Notes: a model not told the origin generated them from the sequence alone. A stretch of DNA of 64,000 nt from an uncultured Campylobacter sp. (GCF_937980635.1 NZ_CALJPG010000022.1:62001-126000); one strand, 5' to 3'. Positions 8,715 through 17,825 are shown, counted from the first letter of the stretch. Translations and numbers: made by a program.

Positions 8715-9000
8715 AGAATTTTACGAATTAAATTTCGTCACATGAAATTTAATCTACACAAAAATTTTAGTACCTCAAGCCTTGTTTTAAAATTTTACTT
8801 CGAACCTCTACGCCGTAAAATTTTAAAATTTTGAAATTCCGCAAGCGGTAAATTTGCAGCCGAATTTTAAATTTTACGAACGACGCAGTAACAATACCGC
8901 GAAACCGTCCGCAAAATTCTAAAATTGAAATTTTACGAGCCGTAAATTTAGAACTAGCTTTAAAATTTAGTAGCGATAAAATTTTAAGTAAATTTCGTTC
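8715..9000. repeat. Dense intergenic RAATTY cluster
   Basis: Between the Sel1-repeat gene and argS I count about 17 RAATTY hexamers in roughly 285 bases, many as AAAATTTTAAAATTT blocks. No open frame or RNA gene is evident in this gap. The argS transcript ends into this cluster on the minus strand. Confidence 0.65.
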
Positions 9001-9039
9001 GTGAGATTTAGGCTATCGGCGCGAATGTAGCCTGTGCGG

Positions 9040-10836
9040 CTACATTTTCTCTTTCGCGTTTAGGCCCATCAGGGCAAACGCCGTGCGGATACTAAGCGCC
9101 ACGAGCGCAAACAGCTTGAGCTTCGCATCCTCGTTCTCGCTGCCTACGACGCGGTTTTCGTTATAGTATTTATGAAAGTCCGCCGCGAGCGCCTTTAGGA
9201 AATCGGGCAGCTTCTGCAAGCCGCGAGAGTTAAAAGCGTCGTTTAAAATTTCATTCAAGCCAAGCGCCGCAAAAGCTAGGCCGAGCCCCGCTTCATCCAG
9301 CGTGCCAAAGTCCGCACCTAGGACGTCCGCCTCGCGCTTGCCCGCTTTGGTAAAAATTTGATTGACCCGCGCGTGGGCGTAGTTGATGTAAAAGATCGGG
9401 TTACTGCTGTCCTCGCGCGCGAGCTCGTCCACGTCGAACTCAAGCGGCGTCTCGCCCTTTTTGCTGATGAAGATAAATCGCATCGCGTCCCTACCGATCG
9501 CGGCGAGCACGTCACTCATCAAAATCGCGTTGCCCGCGCGCTTGCTCATCTTGTAGGTCTGCCCGTCTTTGAGCAAATTTACCATCTGCATTAGGATGAT
9601 CTCAAGCCTGCTTTCGTCGTAGCCCAGAAAATGCACGGCGGCCTTTAGGCGCGCGATGTAGCCGTGATGATCGGCTCCCCAGATGTTGATGCAGCGCTCA
9701 TATCCGCGCTCAAATTTGTTGTTGTGATAGACGATGTCGCCCGCAAGATAGGTCGGGCGCGCATCCTCGCGGATGACGACGCGATCTTTTTCGTCGCCGA
9801 GCTGCGATGAGCGGATCCAAATTTTGCCCTCCTGCTCATACATCTTGCCGCTACGCTCAAGCTTCTTAATCGTAGGCTCAAGCTCGCCATAGAGGCTCTT
9901 TTCGCTAGCCCAGTTTTGGATATGAATGCCGGCGTCCGCGAGATCTTTTTGGATGATCTTTAGCACCTCGTCTTTAGCAAACTCCGCAAGGATCAAAACG
10001 CGCGATTCGTCGCGGAAAATTTCATCGCCGAATTGGGCGCGCGCAAGAGGGATGATCTCGTCGATATACTCGCCGCGGTAGTATTTCTCGGGGTAGCTCA
10101 CGTCCTCGCCCGCTAGCTCGCGCGCACGAAGCGCGATCGAAGTGCCCAAAAGCTCGATCTGATTGCCCGCGTCGTTGATGTAATACTCGGTATCGACGCG
10201 GTGCCCCAGATAGCCTCCGATACGTGCGAACGTATCGCCGTAAACGGCGCCGCGCACGTGCCCGATATGAAGCGGGCCTGTAGGATTAGCGCTGATGTAT
10301 TCAAGCAAAATTTTTTGCGGCATAGCGGCGGAATTCCGCGCCTCATCGCAATTTGATGCTGCGATGGAATTTGACGCCTCTTCGGAATTCTGCGAAATAA
10401 AATTTTGCCTAGCGGCGGAATTCTGCGATTTAGCGGTGTCATTGCCGCTCGCAGCTAGATTTGCAGCGCAACCTTTGCTAGCAGGCTCACTCGCGCAAAT
10501 CTTTTTTGAAGCTGGTAAAATTCCACGTCCAAGCTCGGCGTCGTTTTTCGCAAAATTGCCGCCCAGTCTAAGGGCGTTTTCAGCAAGAGCGCCCAACACG
10601 GCGGGTTTTAGATGAAAATTTAGATAGCCGTTCACCGCCGTAGCGCTTAGAATTTCGCTATCTTTAAATTTAGCCGCAAGCTCCTCAGCGATGAGCTTAG
10701 GCGCCTTTCGCAGCTCCTTAGCCAGCGCAAAAGCCTCGGGCGAGGCGTAATGAGCCAAACTTTTATCTTTGGGTCTTTCTAAAACGACTTTGCGAGATAA
10801 AATTTTAAAAATTTCATTTAAGACTAAATTTTTCAA
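9040..10836 (-). CDS. argS: Arginyl-tRNA synthetase with an insertion before the HIGH motif
   Basis: Charges tRNA-Arg with arginine (class I aminoacyl-tRNA synthetase). Visible are the N-terminal additional domain, the signature ISANPTGPLHIGHVRGAVYGD with the HIGH motif, the YKMSKRAGN (KMSKS-type) loop, and a C-terminal anticodon-binding DALR-type domain. At 598 residues it is about 60-70 longer than usual. The excess is an Ala/Asn/Ser-rich segment lying just before KILLEYISANPTGP and encoded by a RAATTY cluster. Both catalytic motifs are intact, so the enzyme is expected to work. It follows tatA by five bases on the same strand, the order found in C. jejuni. Confidence 0.95.
   Translation of the reverse strand: MKNLVLNEIFKILSRKVVLERPKDKSLAHYASPEAFALAKELRKAPKLIAEELAAKFKDSEILSATAVNGYLNFHLKPAVLGALAENALRLGGNFAKNDAELGRGILPASKKICASEPASKGCAANLAASGNDTAKSQNSAARQNFISQNSEEASNSIAASNCDEARNSAAMPQKILLEYISANPTGPLHIGHVRGAVYGDTFARIGGYLGHRVDTEYYINDAGNQIELLGTSIALRARELAGEDVSYPEKYYRGEYIDEIIPLARAQFGDEIFRDESRVLILAEFAKDEVLKIIQKDLADAGIHIQNWASEKSLYGELEPTIKKLERSGKMYEQEGKIWIRSSQLGDEKDRVVIREDARPTYLAGDIVYHNNKFERGYERCINIWGADHHGYIARLKAAVHFLGYDESRLEIILMQMVNLLKDGQTYKMSKRAGNAILMSDVLAAIGRDAMRFIFISKKGETPLEFDVDELAREDSSNPIFYINYAHARVNQIFTKAGKREADVLGADFGTLDEAGLGLAFAALGLNEILNDAFNSRGLQKLPDFLKALAADFHKYYNENRVVGSENEDAKLKLFALVALSIRTAFALMGLNAKEKM
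10331..10523. repeat. RAATTY cluster inside argS
   Basis: Six RAATTY hexamers at 10331, 10367, 10385, 10400, 10418 and 10518, three of them in near-identical CGGAATTCYGCG contexts. The cluster maps to the extra protein segment between the N-terminal domain and the catalytic HIGH motif. Confidence 0.75.
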
Positions 10837-10841
10837 ATCCT

Positions 10842-11054
10842 TTACGCCTTTTTAGTATCGCTGATTTCGGCGTCTTTAACCTCTTGCTCCATCTTTTTCT
10901 CGACCTTTTGCGGCTCGTCGTCCTCTTCCATCTCTTTTTTGAAGGTCTTAATGCCCTTGCCCACGCCCTTTGCGAGCTCAGGGATCTTTTTAGCTCCGAA
11001 AAGTAACACGATGATCGCTAAGATAATTAGCAATTGTTGAACACTTACGCCCAT
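10842..11054 (-). CDS. tatA: Sec-independent translocase subunit TatA
   Basis: A 70-residue TatA/E protein of the twin-arginine translocation pore, which exports folded proteins. It has one N-terminal membrane helix (QQLLIILAIIVLLFGAKKIPEL), the conserved FGAKKIPELA hinge, an amphipathic helix (GKGIKTFKKEM) and a charged tail. Its likely client in this window is the Tat-type flavoprotein encoded at 26254. The gene lies ten bases after gmk and five before argS, all on the minus strand, as in C. jejuni. Confidence 0.95.
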   Translation of the reverse strand: MGVSVQQLLIILAIIVLLFGAKKIPELAKGVGKGIKTFKKEMEEDDEPQKVEKKMEQEVKDAEISDTKKA

Positions 11055-11064
11055 TTTTTCTCCT

Positions 11065-11679
11065 TTAAATTTTCCAAATTTCGATTAGTTTGCCTATGTC
11101 GCGGCTCGCCGTTTCTAATTTGATAGTTTTATAGATTGATCTTAAATTTTCATACGCCGCTTCCAGGCGGTCGTTTATTATGAAATAATCATACTCGCCT
11201 AGGCGCTCCATCTCCTCTTGCGCGTTTTGCAGGCGTAAAGCAATATCGGCAGGATCATTATCGCCGCGAGCGCGTAACCTATCTCTAAGCTCCGACAAGC
11301 TCGGCGTAGTAATAAATACGCTAGTAAGCTCGCTTTTAGGCACTTTACTGCGCACGATCTCATATCCTTGCACATCGATGTCAAAAATCACGATCTTACC
11401 CCGCTCAAGCTCGCTCGTAGCGGCTTTTAGCGAAGTACCGTAGTATTTGCCGTGGACCAATGCCCACTCTAAAAACTCTCCGCGCTCGATGCCTGCGCGA
11501 AACTCGCTCTCGCTTATGAAATGATAATTCACGCCGTCCGCTTCACCCGCACGCATTTCGCGCGTCGTAGAGGAGATCGAGAAGTATATCTGCTCGCCAA
11601 ATTCTGTGATAAGACGCTTTATAAGCGTGCTTTTGCCGCTGCCGCTGGGACCGGAGACGAGCAAAATTTTGCCTTTCAC
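11065..11679 (-). CDS. gmk: Guanylate kinase
   Basis: Phosphorylates GMP to GDP with ATP. The 204-residue length is normal. The P-loop LLVSGPSGSGKSTLIKRL is at about residues 5-22, followed by the GMP-binding stretch FSISSTTREMRAGEADGVNY (about 33-52) and the EFLEWALVHGKYYGT region. The start ATG coincides with the end of the upstream acidic-protein gene (shared base at 11679), which implies translational coupling. Confidence 0.97.
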   Translation of the reverse strand: MKGKILLVSGPSGSGKSTLIKRLITEFGEQIYFSISSTTREMRAGEADGVNYHFISESEFRAGIERGEFLEWALVHGKYYGTSLKAATSELERGKIVIFDIDVQGYEIVRSKVPKSELTSVFITTPSLSELRDRLRARGDNDPADIALRLQNAQEEMERLGEYDYFIINDRLEAAYENLRSIYKTIKLETASRDIGKLIEIWKI

Positions 11680-13757
11680 TATCTATCTCCAAACGATATG
11701 TCGATATTGATCTTAAAGTCTTTCAGCGCGTCTTTGGCGTCCTTGCTACCCGCGAATCTCTCGATTGTACTTGCGATGCCCGCTTCCAGATCATCGCGCA
11801 GTTTGGTTTTCAGCTCCTCGGCGCTCGGTTTTTTACCGTGCTCGTTACGCAGCGGCTCGCTTTTGGCGCTGGGCTCTAACTCGCTTGCCATAAGGCTGGC
11901 AAACTCCGCCGCAGCCGAAGCGGCAAGCTCATTCGGCATAGCTTGTGCGCCAAATTTCATCTCATTTACCTGCTCGGACGCACCGAATTTATGCGCTTTA
12001 AATTCTGCGCGCTCCGAAGGCTTTGATATAGGCTTTGAAGCATTAAATTTTATCTGCTGCGCGGCGCTCTTTGCGGGCTTGCCGGATTTAAATTGCTCGC
12101 TATCCGCAGAGTTTGCGGCAAACGAGTTTGCAAAATCGCCCTCCATAGCGCGTAAAAATCCGTCCGCAAACCCGCCGGCAACGCTATTGGCTTGCTCGCT
12201 TTGCTTCGGTAAATCTGAGGCATCTAATATGTGCGGCAAGTTTAGCTCCGAAAAATTCGGCGCAGGAGTGGAATTTGCAGAAGCTACGAAATTCGCGGAA
12301 GCCGCAAAATTGGCGCTAATTGAATCCCCCGCTTCATTATGAGCAGACATAGGCGTATTCTGTGCAAGTCCGCCAGTAAATTCCATACTTTGAAACGGAA
12401 CGGCGTTATAAAGATTTTCGCGAGGTATATCGCCCGCACCCGCTAACGCAATCGGCGTATCTGAAGCGACCTCGTATTGAGACGAAATTTGCGTTTTTTG
12501 AGAATTTACAGCCGCTTTATTTTTATCATGCGCAGATCTTTTATCCTCTTTTTCATCAGAAGCAAACGCAGCCGCAGCAAAATTATCATATCCGCCAAAC
12601 TCCTCCACGGGCATGCCAGCACTATCGAAAAGCCTGGAAAAATCCATATCAAATCCACTGTTAACAGGCATGCCAGCTGCATCTTGCACTACTTGCGAGG
12701 CAGATTTTTTTTCCTCTGTTTTATAGGCAAATGAGCCGTCTGATTCATGCTGTTTAAGCGTAACGTCCGCAGGACCTTTCGTTTCCTCTAGATTAGGCGC
12801 AACGTCTGCCTTTTTTTCAACAGCAGTTTCATTAGAGCTGCCAGCTCTTTGCGACTCGTCTTGCTGCGCAAGCGGTAAAGTTTCGCTTGCCCGTGTGGCG
12901 GGAATTTCATCTTCTGTCTGTGATTTATCTGTTTTAAAATTCTTAGGATTTTCATCATCTAGCGCTGCTAGAGCTATCGGAGCGTCATCTTTTGCGAGCG
13001 AAATTTCGCCCTGGAGTGTGTGATTATTTTCAGCGGGCTCGCTTGTGCTGATACTATTTAGCGGCATATCCTCAGGAATATCGCTAGCAGCTAAGTTTAG
13101 AGGCATATCGTCTGCGATATTATCCGCAATCTTTTCTGCGACTGCACTAAGCGGCGTATCATCGGCGATGGTGTCCGCAAGAGCCGCTTCATCTGCAAGC
13201 TGCGAGAGCGGAATATCATCTGCGATCTCGTCCGTGCGCGGCATATCGCCTACCAACTGCGAAAGCGGCACATCATCTGCAATCTCGGGCGCTATGTCGC
13301 TTGCCAGCTGTGAAAGCGGTATATCCTTGCCAGAGTCATAAAAACTATCCACAAGCTCTTCAAAATTACTGCCCGAAGCGGAATTTGCCTGATCAATCGC
13401 ATCGATCTCTTTCATCACAGAGCTTGCATCAGCAAATTCTTTCGCCATTTTTTCTTTCGCCTGCACACTCATATTTTGAACCGAAAACTCGCTGATAAAC
13501 GTGATGAGCTCAAGCGGCGAAAAAGGCTTAGTAAGGGTGTATCGCGCTCCTGGCGCCGAAACATTCTTAGGCGTCAGAAACAGCGTTTTATTAAGATCAA
13601 ATTTTGAAATATCATCGCCATCTTCATAATTTTTTATCGTCAAATCATATTCACTCTCGTCCGCACTATATGCTACTAGGTCCGCACCGATGCGCTCGCA
13701 GCAAATATTTACGACACTTGCAACCTGCTCATTGTGATTGTCAAGTAGAATTTTCAT
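11679..13757 (-). CDS. Large, highly acidic protein with degenerate receiver-like N-terminus and PLSQLA repeats
   Basis: A 692-residue protein at the position of the highly acidic protein Cj1178c of C. jejuni. Residues 1 to about 95 look like a worn response-regulator receiver fold, ending in KPFSPLELITFISEF, but I see no clear phospho-acceptor aspartate cluster. Residues about 145-250 carry tandem repeats of the type IADDxPLSQLA, at least six copies. The rest is low-complexity, rich in Ala, Ser, Asn and Glu, with RAATTY-encoded NF/NS stretches near 11950-12310. No signal peptide is seen. Function is unknown; a scaffold role is a guess. The gene overlaps gmk by one base and lies upstream of it in the operon. 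Confidence 0.85.
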   Translation of the reverse strand: MKILLDNHNEQVASVVNICCERIGADLVAYSADESEYDLTIKNYEDGDDISKFDLNKTLFLTPKNVSAPGARYTLTKPFSPLELITFISEFSVQNMSVQAKEKMAKEFADASSVMKEIDAIDQANSASGSNFEELVDSFYDSGKDIPLSQLASDIAPEIADDVPLSQLVGDMPRTDEIADDIPLSQLADEAALADTIADDTPLSAVAEKIADNIADDMPLNLAASDIPEDMPLNSISTSEPAENNHTLQGEISLAKDDAPIALAALDDENPKNFKTDKSQTEDEIPATRASETLPLAQQDESQRAGSSNETAVEKKADVAPNLEETKGPADVTLKQHESDGSFAYKTEEKKSASQVVQDAAGMPVNSGFDMDFSRLFDSAGMPVEEFGGYDNFAAAAFASDEKEDKRSAHDKNKAAVNSQKTQISSQYEVASDTPIALAGAGDIPRENLYNAVPFQSMEFTGGLAQNTPMSAHNEAGDSISANFAASANFVASANSTPAPNFSELNLPHILDASDLPKQSEQANSVAGGFADGFLRAMEGDFANSFAANSADSEQFKSGKPAKSAAQQIKFNASKPISKPSERAEFKAHKFGASEQVNEMKFGAQAMPNELAASAAAEFASLMASELEPSAKSEPLRNEHGKKPSAEELKTKLRDDLEAGIASTIERFAGSKDAKDALKDFKINIDISFGDR

Positions 13758-13814
13758 TTATGACCTTTTAGAAAGAATTTGGGCTATTGTAAGATATTTT
13801 TGGTTATTAATTGC

Positions 13815-14456
13815 TTATATTTGCGCTAAATTTCGGTTATTTAGGCGATAAACTTTGCAGCATTTTTGCGCTAAATTCTCATCGTGGGTCACGAGCACGA
13901 GCGCGCCACGGCTGAATTTTACGTAATCAAAAATCACGCCCATGACCTCGCCAGCGGTATCCTTATCTAAATTTCCGGTCGGCTCGTCGGCAAAGATTAT
14001 GCGCGGCTTTTTGCAAAGTATGCGAGCAATACTCACGCGCTGCTGCTGTCCGCCGCTAAGTTCGCCCACGCCTTGCTTTAAAGTATGTTCGATTTTAAGC
14101 TTTTTTAAAATTTCATCATCTATCGCATTATTCGTAAGTTTGGCGGCGAGTTCGATATTTTCGCCAGAGGAAAAGCCCTTAAAAAGGTAGTGGGATTGAA
14201 ATATTATGCCGAAGTCGTTGCGGCGGATTTTAAGTCTCTCATCGGAGCTTAGCTCGTAAATACTGCGCCCGCCGTAGATCACCTCACCCGAGTTCGGTTT
14301 TAAAAGCGTGCATAAAATATGAAGCAGGGTCGATTTGCCGCAGCCGCTAACGCCCAAAATAGCGATGCTCTCGCTCTCCCCAACGCTTAAGCTTACATTT
14401 TCAAAGAGCGTATAATCATACGCGTGAGTAAGATTTACGCCCTTTAGAAGTTCCAT
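13815..14456 (-). CDS. ABC transporter ATP-binding protein (LolD/MacB-like)
   Basis: A 213-residue ABC ATPase. It has Walker A ILGVSGCGKSTLLH (about residues 33-46), a Q-loop (FGIIFQSHYLFKG), the signature LSGGQQQRVSIARIL, Walker B RIIFADEPTGNLD and the H-loop LVTHDE. The DEPTGNLD motif places it in the LolD/MacB/FtsE class, which works with a separate membrane subunit; none is encoded next to it. It ends up two bases from tsf and corresponds to Cj1180c. In C. jejuni fliR separates this gene from the acidic-protein gene, but here only 57 bases remain. Confidence 0.92.
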   Translation of the reverse strand: MELLKGVNLTHAYDYTLFENVSLSVGESESIAILGVSGCGKSTLLHILCTLLKPNSGEVIYGGRSIYELSSDERLKIRRNDFGIIFQSHYLFKGFSSGENIELAAKLTNNAIDDEILKKLKIEHTLKQGVGELSGGQQQRVSIARILCKKPRIIFADEPTGNLDKDTAGEVMGVIFDYVKFSRGALVLVTHDENLAQKCCKVYRLNNRNLAQI

Positions 14457-14458
14457 AT

Positions 14459-15523
14459 TTAGCCGATTTGAGCCGCTACTTCGGCAGCGAAGTCTTCGCT
14501 CTTTTTCTCTAGACCCTCGCCCACTTCGAAGCGGACGTATTTTACGATCTCGATCTTGCCGCCTAGTTTTTTAGCTTCTTCGTCAATCACCTGCTCGACG
14601 GTTTTCTTATCGTCCATGACGTAAAATTGCCCTAGCAGCGTGAGTCGCTGATCGATTTGAGTGTTATCGGCGATGAAGCGATCGATCTGACCCGGCAAAA
14701 TTTTATCCCAAATTTTTTCAGGTTTATTTTGCTTGCGAAGTTCATCTTTTAAAGCTTCGATCTCTTTGGCTAAAATTTCATCGCTTAGATGCGCGCGCGA
14801 GCCAAACTGCGGGATCTTATGAAGCGGCTTACCTAAACGCACAAACTCCTCGTTTTCCTTCTCAAACTCGCCTTTAAGAGCCAAGAATTCTTTTTCGATA
14901 AAATCTGGGTCAAGCTCTTTATAGCTGATGACCTGCGGTTTCATCGCGGCTGCGTGCATGCAGAGATTTTTTATAAGCTCCTTCGCACCCTCCGCAGTCC
15001 GCTCGCTGTCGCAAGCTGCTGCGATGATGACGCCTACACGGCCGTTTGAGTGCAGGTAGCCGTTTACCACGCCGTTTGCGCCCGCTTTAATCGTCTCAAA
15101 TCTTCTAACGACCAAATTTTCGCCGATCGTAGCGATCTGACTCTTTAGGTGCTCGTCAAATTTAACGCCGTTAATGACGCTGGAATTTAGCTCATTAATG
15201 CTGCTAATGCCCTTGCTTTGGATATGTAGAGTAGTATTTTTAACTAAATTTATAAAATTTTGATTTTTAGCTACGAAGTCGGTTTCGGAATTTATCTCGC
15301 TTATGGTGGCGATCTTGTGATCCGCTCCCACTTCGACACTCACTAGACCCTCGCTAGCTAGACGGTCGGCTTTTTTAGCAGCCTTTCCAAGGCCCTTTTC
15401 GCGAAGCAGATCGACGGCCTTATCCATATCGCCATCTGTTTCAACCAAAGCCTTTTTGCAATCCATCATCCCCGCTCCGGTGCTTTCGCGGAGCTCTTTT
15501 ACCATTTGCGCGCTGATTTCCAT
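14459..15523 (-). CDS. tsf: Elongation factor Ts
   Basis: Nucleotide-exchange factor for EF-Tu. The 354-residue protein begins with the family's N-terminal UBA-like domain (VKELRESTGAGMMDCKKAL) and includes the EF-Tu contact motif SETDFVAKN at about residues 79-87. The length is typical for Campylobacter. Its start shares its last base with the rpsB stop (15523), so the two genes are coupled, the usual arrangement in bacteria. Confidence 0.97.
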   Translation of the reverse strand: MEISAQMVKELRESTGAGMMDCKKALVETDGDMDKAVDLLREKGLGKAAKKADRLASEGLVSVEVGADHKIATISEINSETDFVAKNQNFINLVKNTTLHIQSKGISSINELNSSVINGVKFDEHLKSQIATIGENLVVRRFETIKAGANGVVNGYLHSNGRVGVIIAAACDSERTAEGAKELIKNLCMHAAAMKPQVISYKELDPDFIEKEFLALKGEFEKENEEFVRLGKPLHKIPQFGSRAHLSDEILAKEIEALKDELRKQNKPEKIWDKILPGQIDRFIADNTQIDQRLTLLGQFYVMDDKKTVEQVIDEEAKKLGGKIEIVKYVRFEVGEGLEKKSEDFAAEVAAQIG

Positions 15524-16320
15524 TACTCTTCGTCCTCGCTTACGTCAAAATCCTCTTCGCTCATCGCCTCGGCTACGACTTCCTCTTTCTCTTCGTCGCT
15601 GACGGCTTCGCTCTGCTCGCCGTCCTCGCTCGCATCTTGATCGCGAAGCGCCTTGCCCTCGTTGATCGCCTCAGCCATCTCTTGGCAGAAAAGCTGAACC
15701 GAGCGGATCGCATCGTCGTTGCCGGGTATTGGGAAATCGACTACATCCGGATCGCAGTTCGTATCCAAAGGCGCGATAACCGGCATTTTTAGGCGGTTAG
15801 CTTCCGCTACGGCGATCTTTTCTTTTACAACGTCGATGACGAAGATCATATCGGGAAGGCCCTTCATATTGCGAATGCCGCCTAGATAAAGCTCGAGCTT
15901 CTCTTTTTTGCGGCGAAGCATTAGCGCCTCTTTTTTAGTTAGTAAATTTATCGAGCCGTCCTCTTCCATAGTCTCGATTACTTCGAGCTTGCGGATCGAT
16001 TGCTTGATAGTGGAAAAATTCGTCAGCATGCCGCCTAGCCATCTGTGGCTCACATAAGGCATGCCGCATTTTTCGGCGTACTCTTTTAGCGTCGCGCCGG
16101 CTTGTTTTTTGGTGCCTACGAAAAGTATCGTCTTGCCCTCGGCAGCCGCGTCGCGCACGATATTATAAGTGTAGCGAAAGTAGCGGATAGTTTTTTGTAG
16201 ATCTATGATATAGATACCTTTTCTCTCGCCGAAAATGAATTTTTTCATCTTCGGATTCCATCTGCGTGTTTGGTGTCCGAAATGAACGCCGCACTCTAGC
16301 AAATCTCTCATTGTTACCAT
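15523..16320 (-). CDS. rpsB: Small ribosomal subunit protein S2
   Basis: Ribosomal protein S2, 265 residues. It starts MVTMRDLLECGVHFGHQTRRWNPKM and carries the family signatures around GVHFGHQTRRWNPKMK and MPVIAPLDTNCDPD. The C-terminal tail of about 35 residues is very acidic (EEKEEVVAEAMSEEDFDVSE), which is common in this lineage. A strong ribosome binding site (AAGGAGAAA) precedes the ATG. It heads the rpsB-tsf-ABC ATPase run. Confidence 0.97.
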   Translation of the reverse strand: MVTMRDLLECGVHFGHQTRRWNPKMKKFIFGERKGIYIIDLQKTIRYFRYTYNIVRDAAAEGKTILFVGTKKQAGATLKEYAEKCGMPYVSHRWLGGMLTNFSTIKQSIRKLEVIETMEEDGSINLLTKKEALMLRRKKEKLELYLGGIRNMKGLPDMIFVIDVVKEKIAVAEANRLKMPVIAPLDTNCDPDVVDFPIPGNDDAIRSVQLFCQEMAEAINEGKALRDQDASEDGEQSEAVSDEEKEEVVAEAMSEEDFDVSEDEE

Positions 16321-16336
16321 GAGTTTTCTCCTTGTG

Positions 16337-16442
16337 GGTTGCCCCGAAATTTAGGTTTCTCCTCCACACCCGTTAACATTTGTTTTTGACAAACGCAACC
16401 AAATTTTAGGATTGGTGTGTGTGAATTGAAGCTGGGATTATA
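16337..16442 (-). promoter_or_regulatory. Probable rpsB promoter and structured leader
   Basis: On the minus strand a TATAAT box occupies 16442-16437. The leader that follows contains GGTTGC (complement of 16395-16400) able to pair with GCAACC (complement of 16337-16342), with a smaller TTTGT/ACAAA inverted repeat inside. S2 represses its own mRNA leader in other bacteria, so a regulatory fold is plausible, but I cannot compute the structure. Confidence 0.4.
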
Positions 16443-16628
16443 TTTAAATCTTTATTAAAATAAGCTTGATTATATAAAGATGAGAGATCGAGAGTAATAT
16501 AATGATGTAAAGTTTATTATTTCATCAAGGCATCCTTATATTGAAATTTCGTAATTTTTTGATAGTATACAAAAAAGGTCTAACAATTTTAAAAATCAAT
16601 AAAAAATTCTATCGTTTATTTTTAGCGC

Positions 16629-17309
16629 TTAATACATCAACCTTGGCAAGAAATTTTCAAATTCATTCACTATAAATTCACGAGTTTTTGTTTTATCTGC
16701 ACCATTAATAATATTGATACTATAGACTGTAGCGAATATGCTAAGTTGATTTACGCAAGTTAAAATTGTTGAAATTTGTCGTCCGTATGTCATATAAAGC
16801 AAAGCTGATACAAATCCATCATTCTCAGAATAGTTTCTAATTACGCATACCTTAACTTCGTTGTCAATTTCACCATTTAGAATTCCGCAAATTTTAAATG
16901 CGATATCGATGAAATAGTATATATAGGCTATATCCGTATCGTTATAGTCATATTTCAATCTTACTTGCCATTGCGATTCGAAAAAAGCGCAGACATCGGA
17001 AAAATTATGAAATTGTTTTTTAGACCCACGCAAAAGCACATCAATAACAAAATTTGAAATTCCAACTTTGCCAAGTTTAAAACCATAGAATTCATCTAAA
17101 AATTCTATAAAAATATTTTTGGCTTTACCTTTGTTTTTTAAAAATCTTTCAAAGTCCATATATGTATTAGACATTTTCATTGTAACATCTGTATTCTCTT
17201 TATCTATGTCTATGCTGCTACTAGTATCATTTCTATTATTGGTTTTTATATCATCACTAGTTGCCCAGCCTATTGCAGTTAAAATTATAAAAAATATGAT
17301 AACTTCCAT
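16629..17309 (-). CDS. Hypothetical protein with N-terminal membrane segment (AT-rich island)
   Basis: A 226-residue protein with an N-terminal hydrophobic helix (VIIFFIILTAIGWA) and a soluble remainder, so probably anchored in the inner membrane or secreted. The start follows TAGGAGT. Codons are strikingly AT-rich compared with the flanking ribosomal and pgeF genes, suggesting recent transfer. The C-terminal part has hydrophobic stretches (YIYYFIDIAFKICGIL, IFATVYSINII) that could be buried helices. It lies 26 bases downstream of the gene at 17336 and is probably cotranscribed with it. No family recognised. Confidence 0.65.
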   Translation of the reverse strand: MEVIIFFIILTAIGWATSDDIKTNNRNDTSSSIDIDKENTDVTMKMSNTYMDFERFLKNKGKAKNIFIEFLDEFYGFKLGKVGISNFVIDVLLRGSKKQFHNFSDVCAFFESQWQVRLKYDYNDTDIAYIYYFIDIAFKICGILNGEIDNEVKVCVIRNYSENDGFVSALLYMTYGRQISTILTCVNQLSIFATVYSINIINGADKTKTREFIVNEFENFLPRLMY

Positions 17310-17335
17310 AAAATACTCCTAATAAAAAATGACTA

Positions 17336-17809
17336 TTAGAAATTTGGAAAATCAGATATAATACGATCATAATCGCCAATTCTATATATTTTCATTATGG
17401 CTGCGATTATGGCGTATGAAAAAAACTGCACCGTCAAAGGGGTATCTGCCAACGTCAGCATACATTCCCCATCGGTTGATGTTCTTATACACATTGTAGT
17501 AATAAAATTTTGTCGTAAATTCATCTGCATATCAAGCAATATATCACCCGCAACAGTATCATATGTCATAAGCGGTACTTGATATTTATCCTTTGAAATT
17601 CCGCTATCCTCGCAAAATCTTAACGATATACGATCATCACTATGATACATAGGACATAATTGCTCATAAATAAATTCTTCAGCATCTGATTTGATATTAA
17701 ATTCATGCATGATCTTTTCGAAAGCAATTTGAACATATGATGGGATTAGTAGTATCTTTTTGGTTTCTAATATCTCTTTTAAAATTTTTATATTTTCCAT
17801 AATTTGCAT
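17336..17809 (-). CDS. Hypothetical protein (AT-rich island)
   Basis: A 157-residue protein of unknown family. Two starts are possible: ATG 17809, or ATG three codons later, which has GGAT upstream and gives MENIKILKEILETKK. It looks mixed alpha/beta and cytoplasmic, with no membrane segment. Like its downstream neighbour it is AT-rich. It is divergent from the XRE regulator gene, and the shared intergenic region holds two perfect palindromes. A toxin/immunity or stress pair is conceivable, but nothing in the sequence demonstrates it. Confidence 0.65.
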   Translation of the reverse strand: MQIMENIKILKEILETKKILLIPSYVQIAFEKIMHEFNIKSDAEEFIYEQLCPMYHSDDRISLRFCEDSGISKDKYQVPLMTYDTVAGDILLDMQMNLRQNFITTMCIRTSTDGECMLTLADTPLTVQFFSYAIIAAIMKIYRIGDYDRIISDFPNF

Positions 17810-17825
17810 CCAAATTTTAAAATTT

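Noticed and set aside
8715..9000. AT-rich repeat block as a possible origin or CRISPR-like array
   Set aside because: Units are hexamers with irregular spacing, no unique spacers of constant length, and the same motif occurs elsewhere including inside genes.
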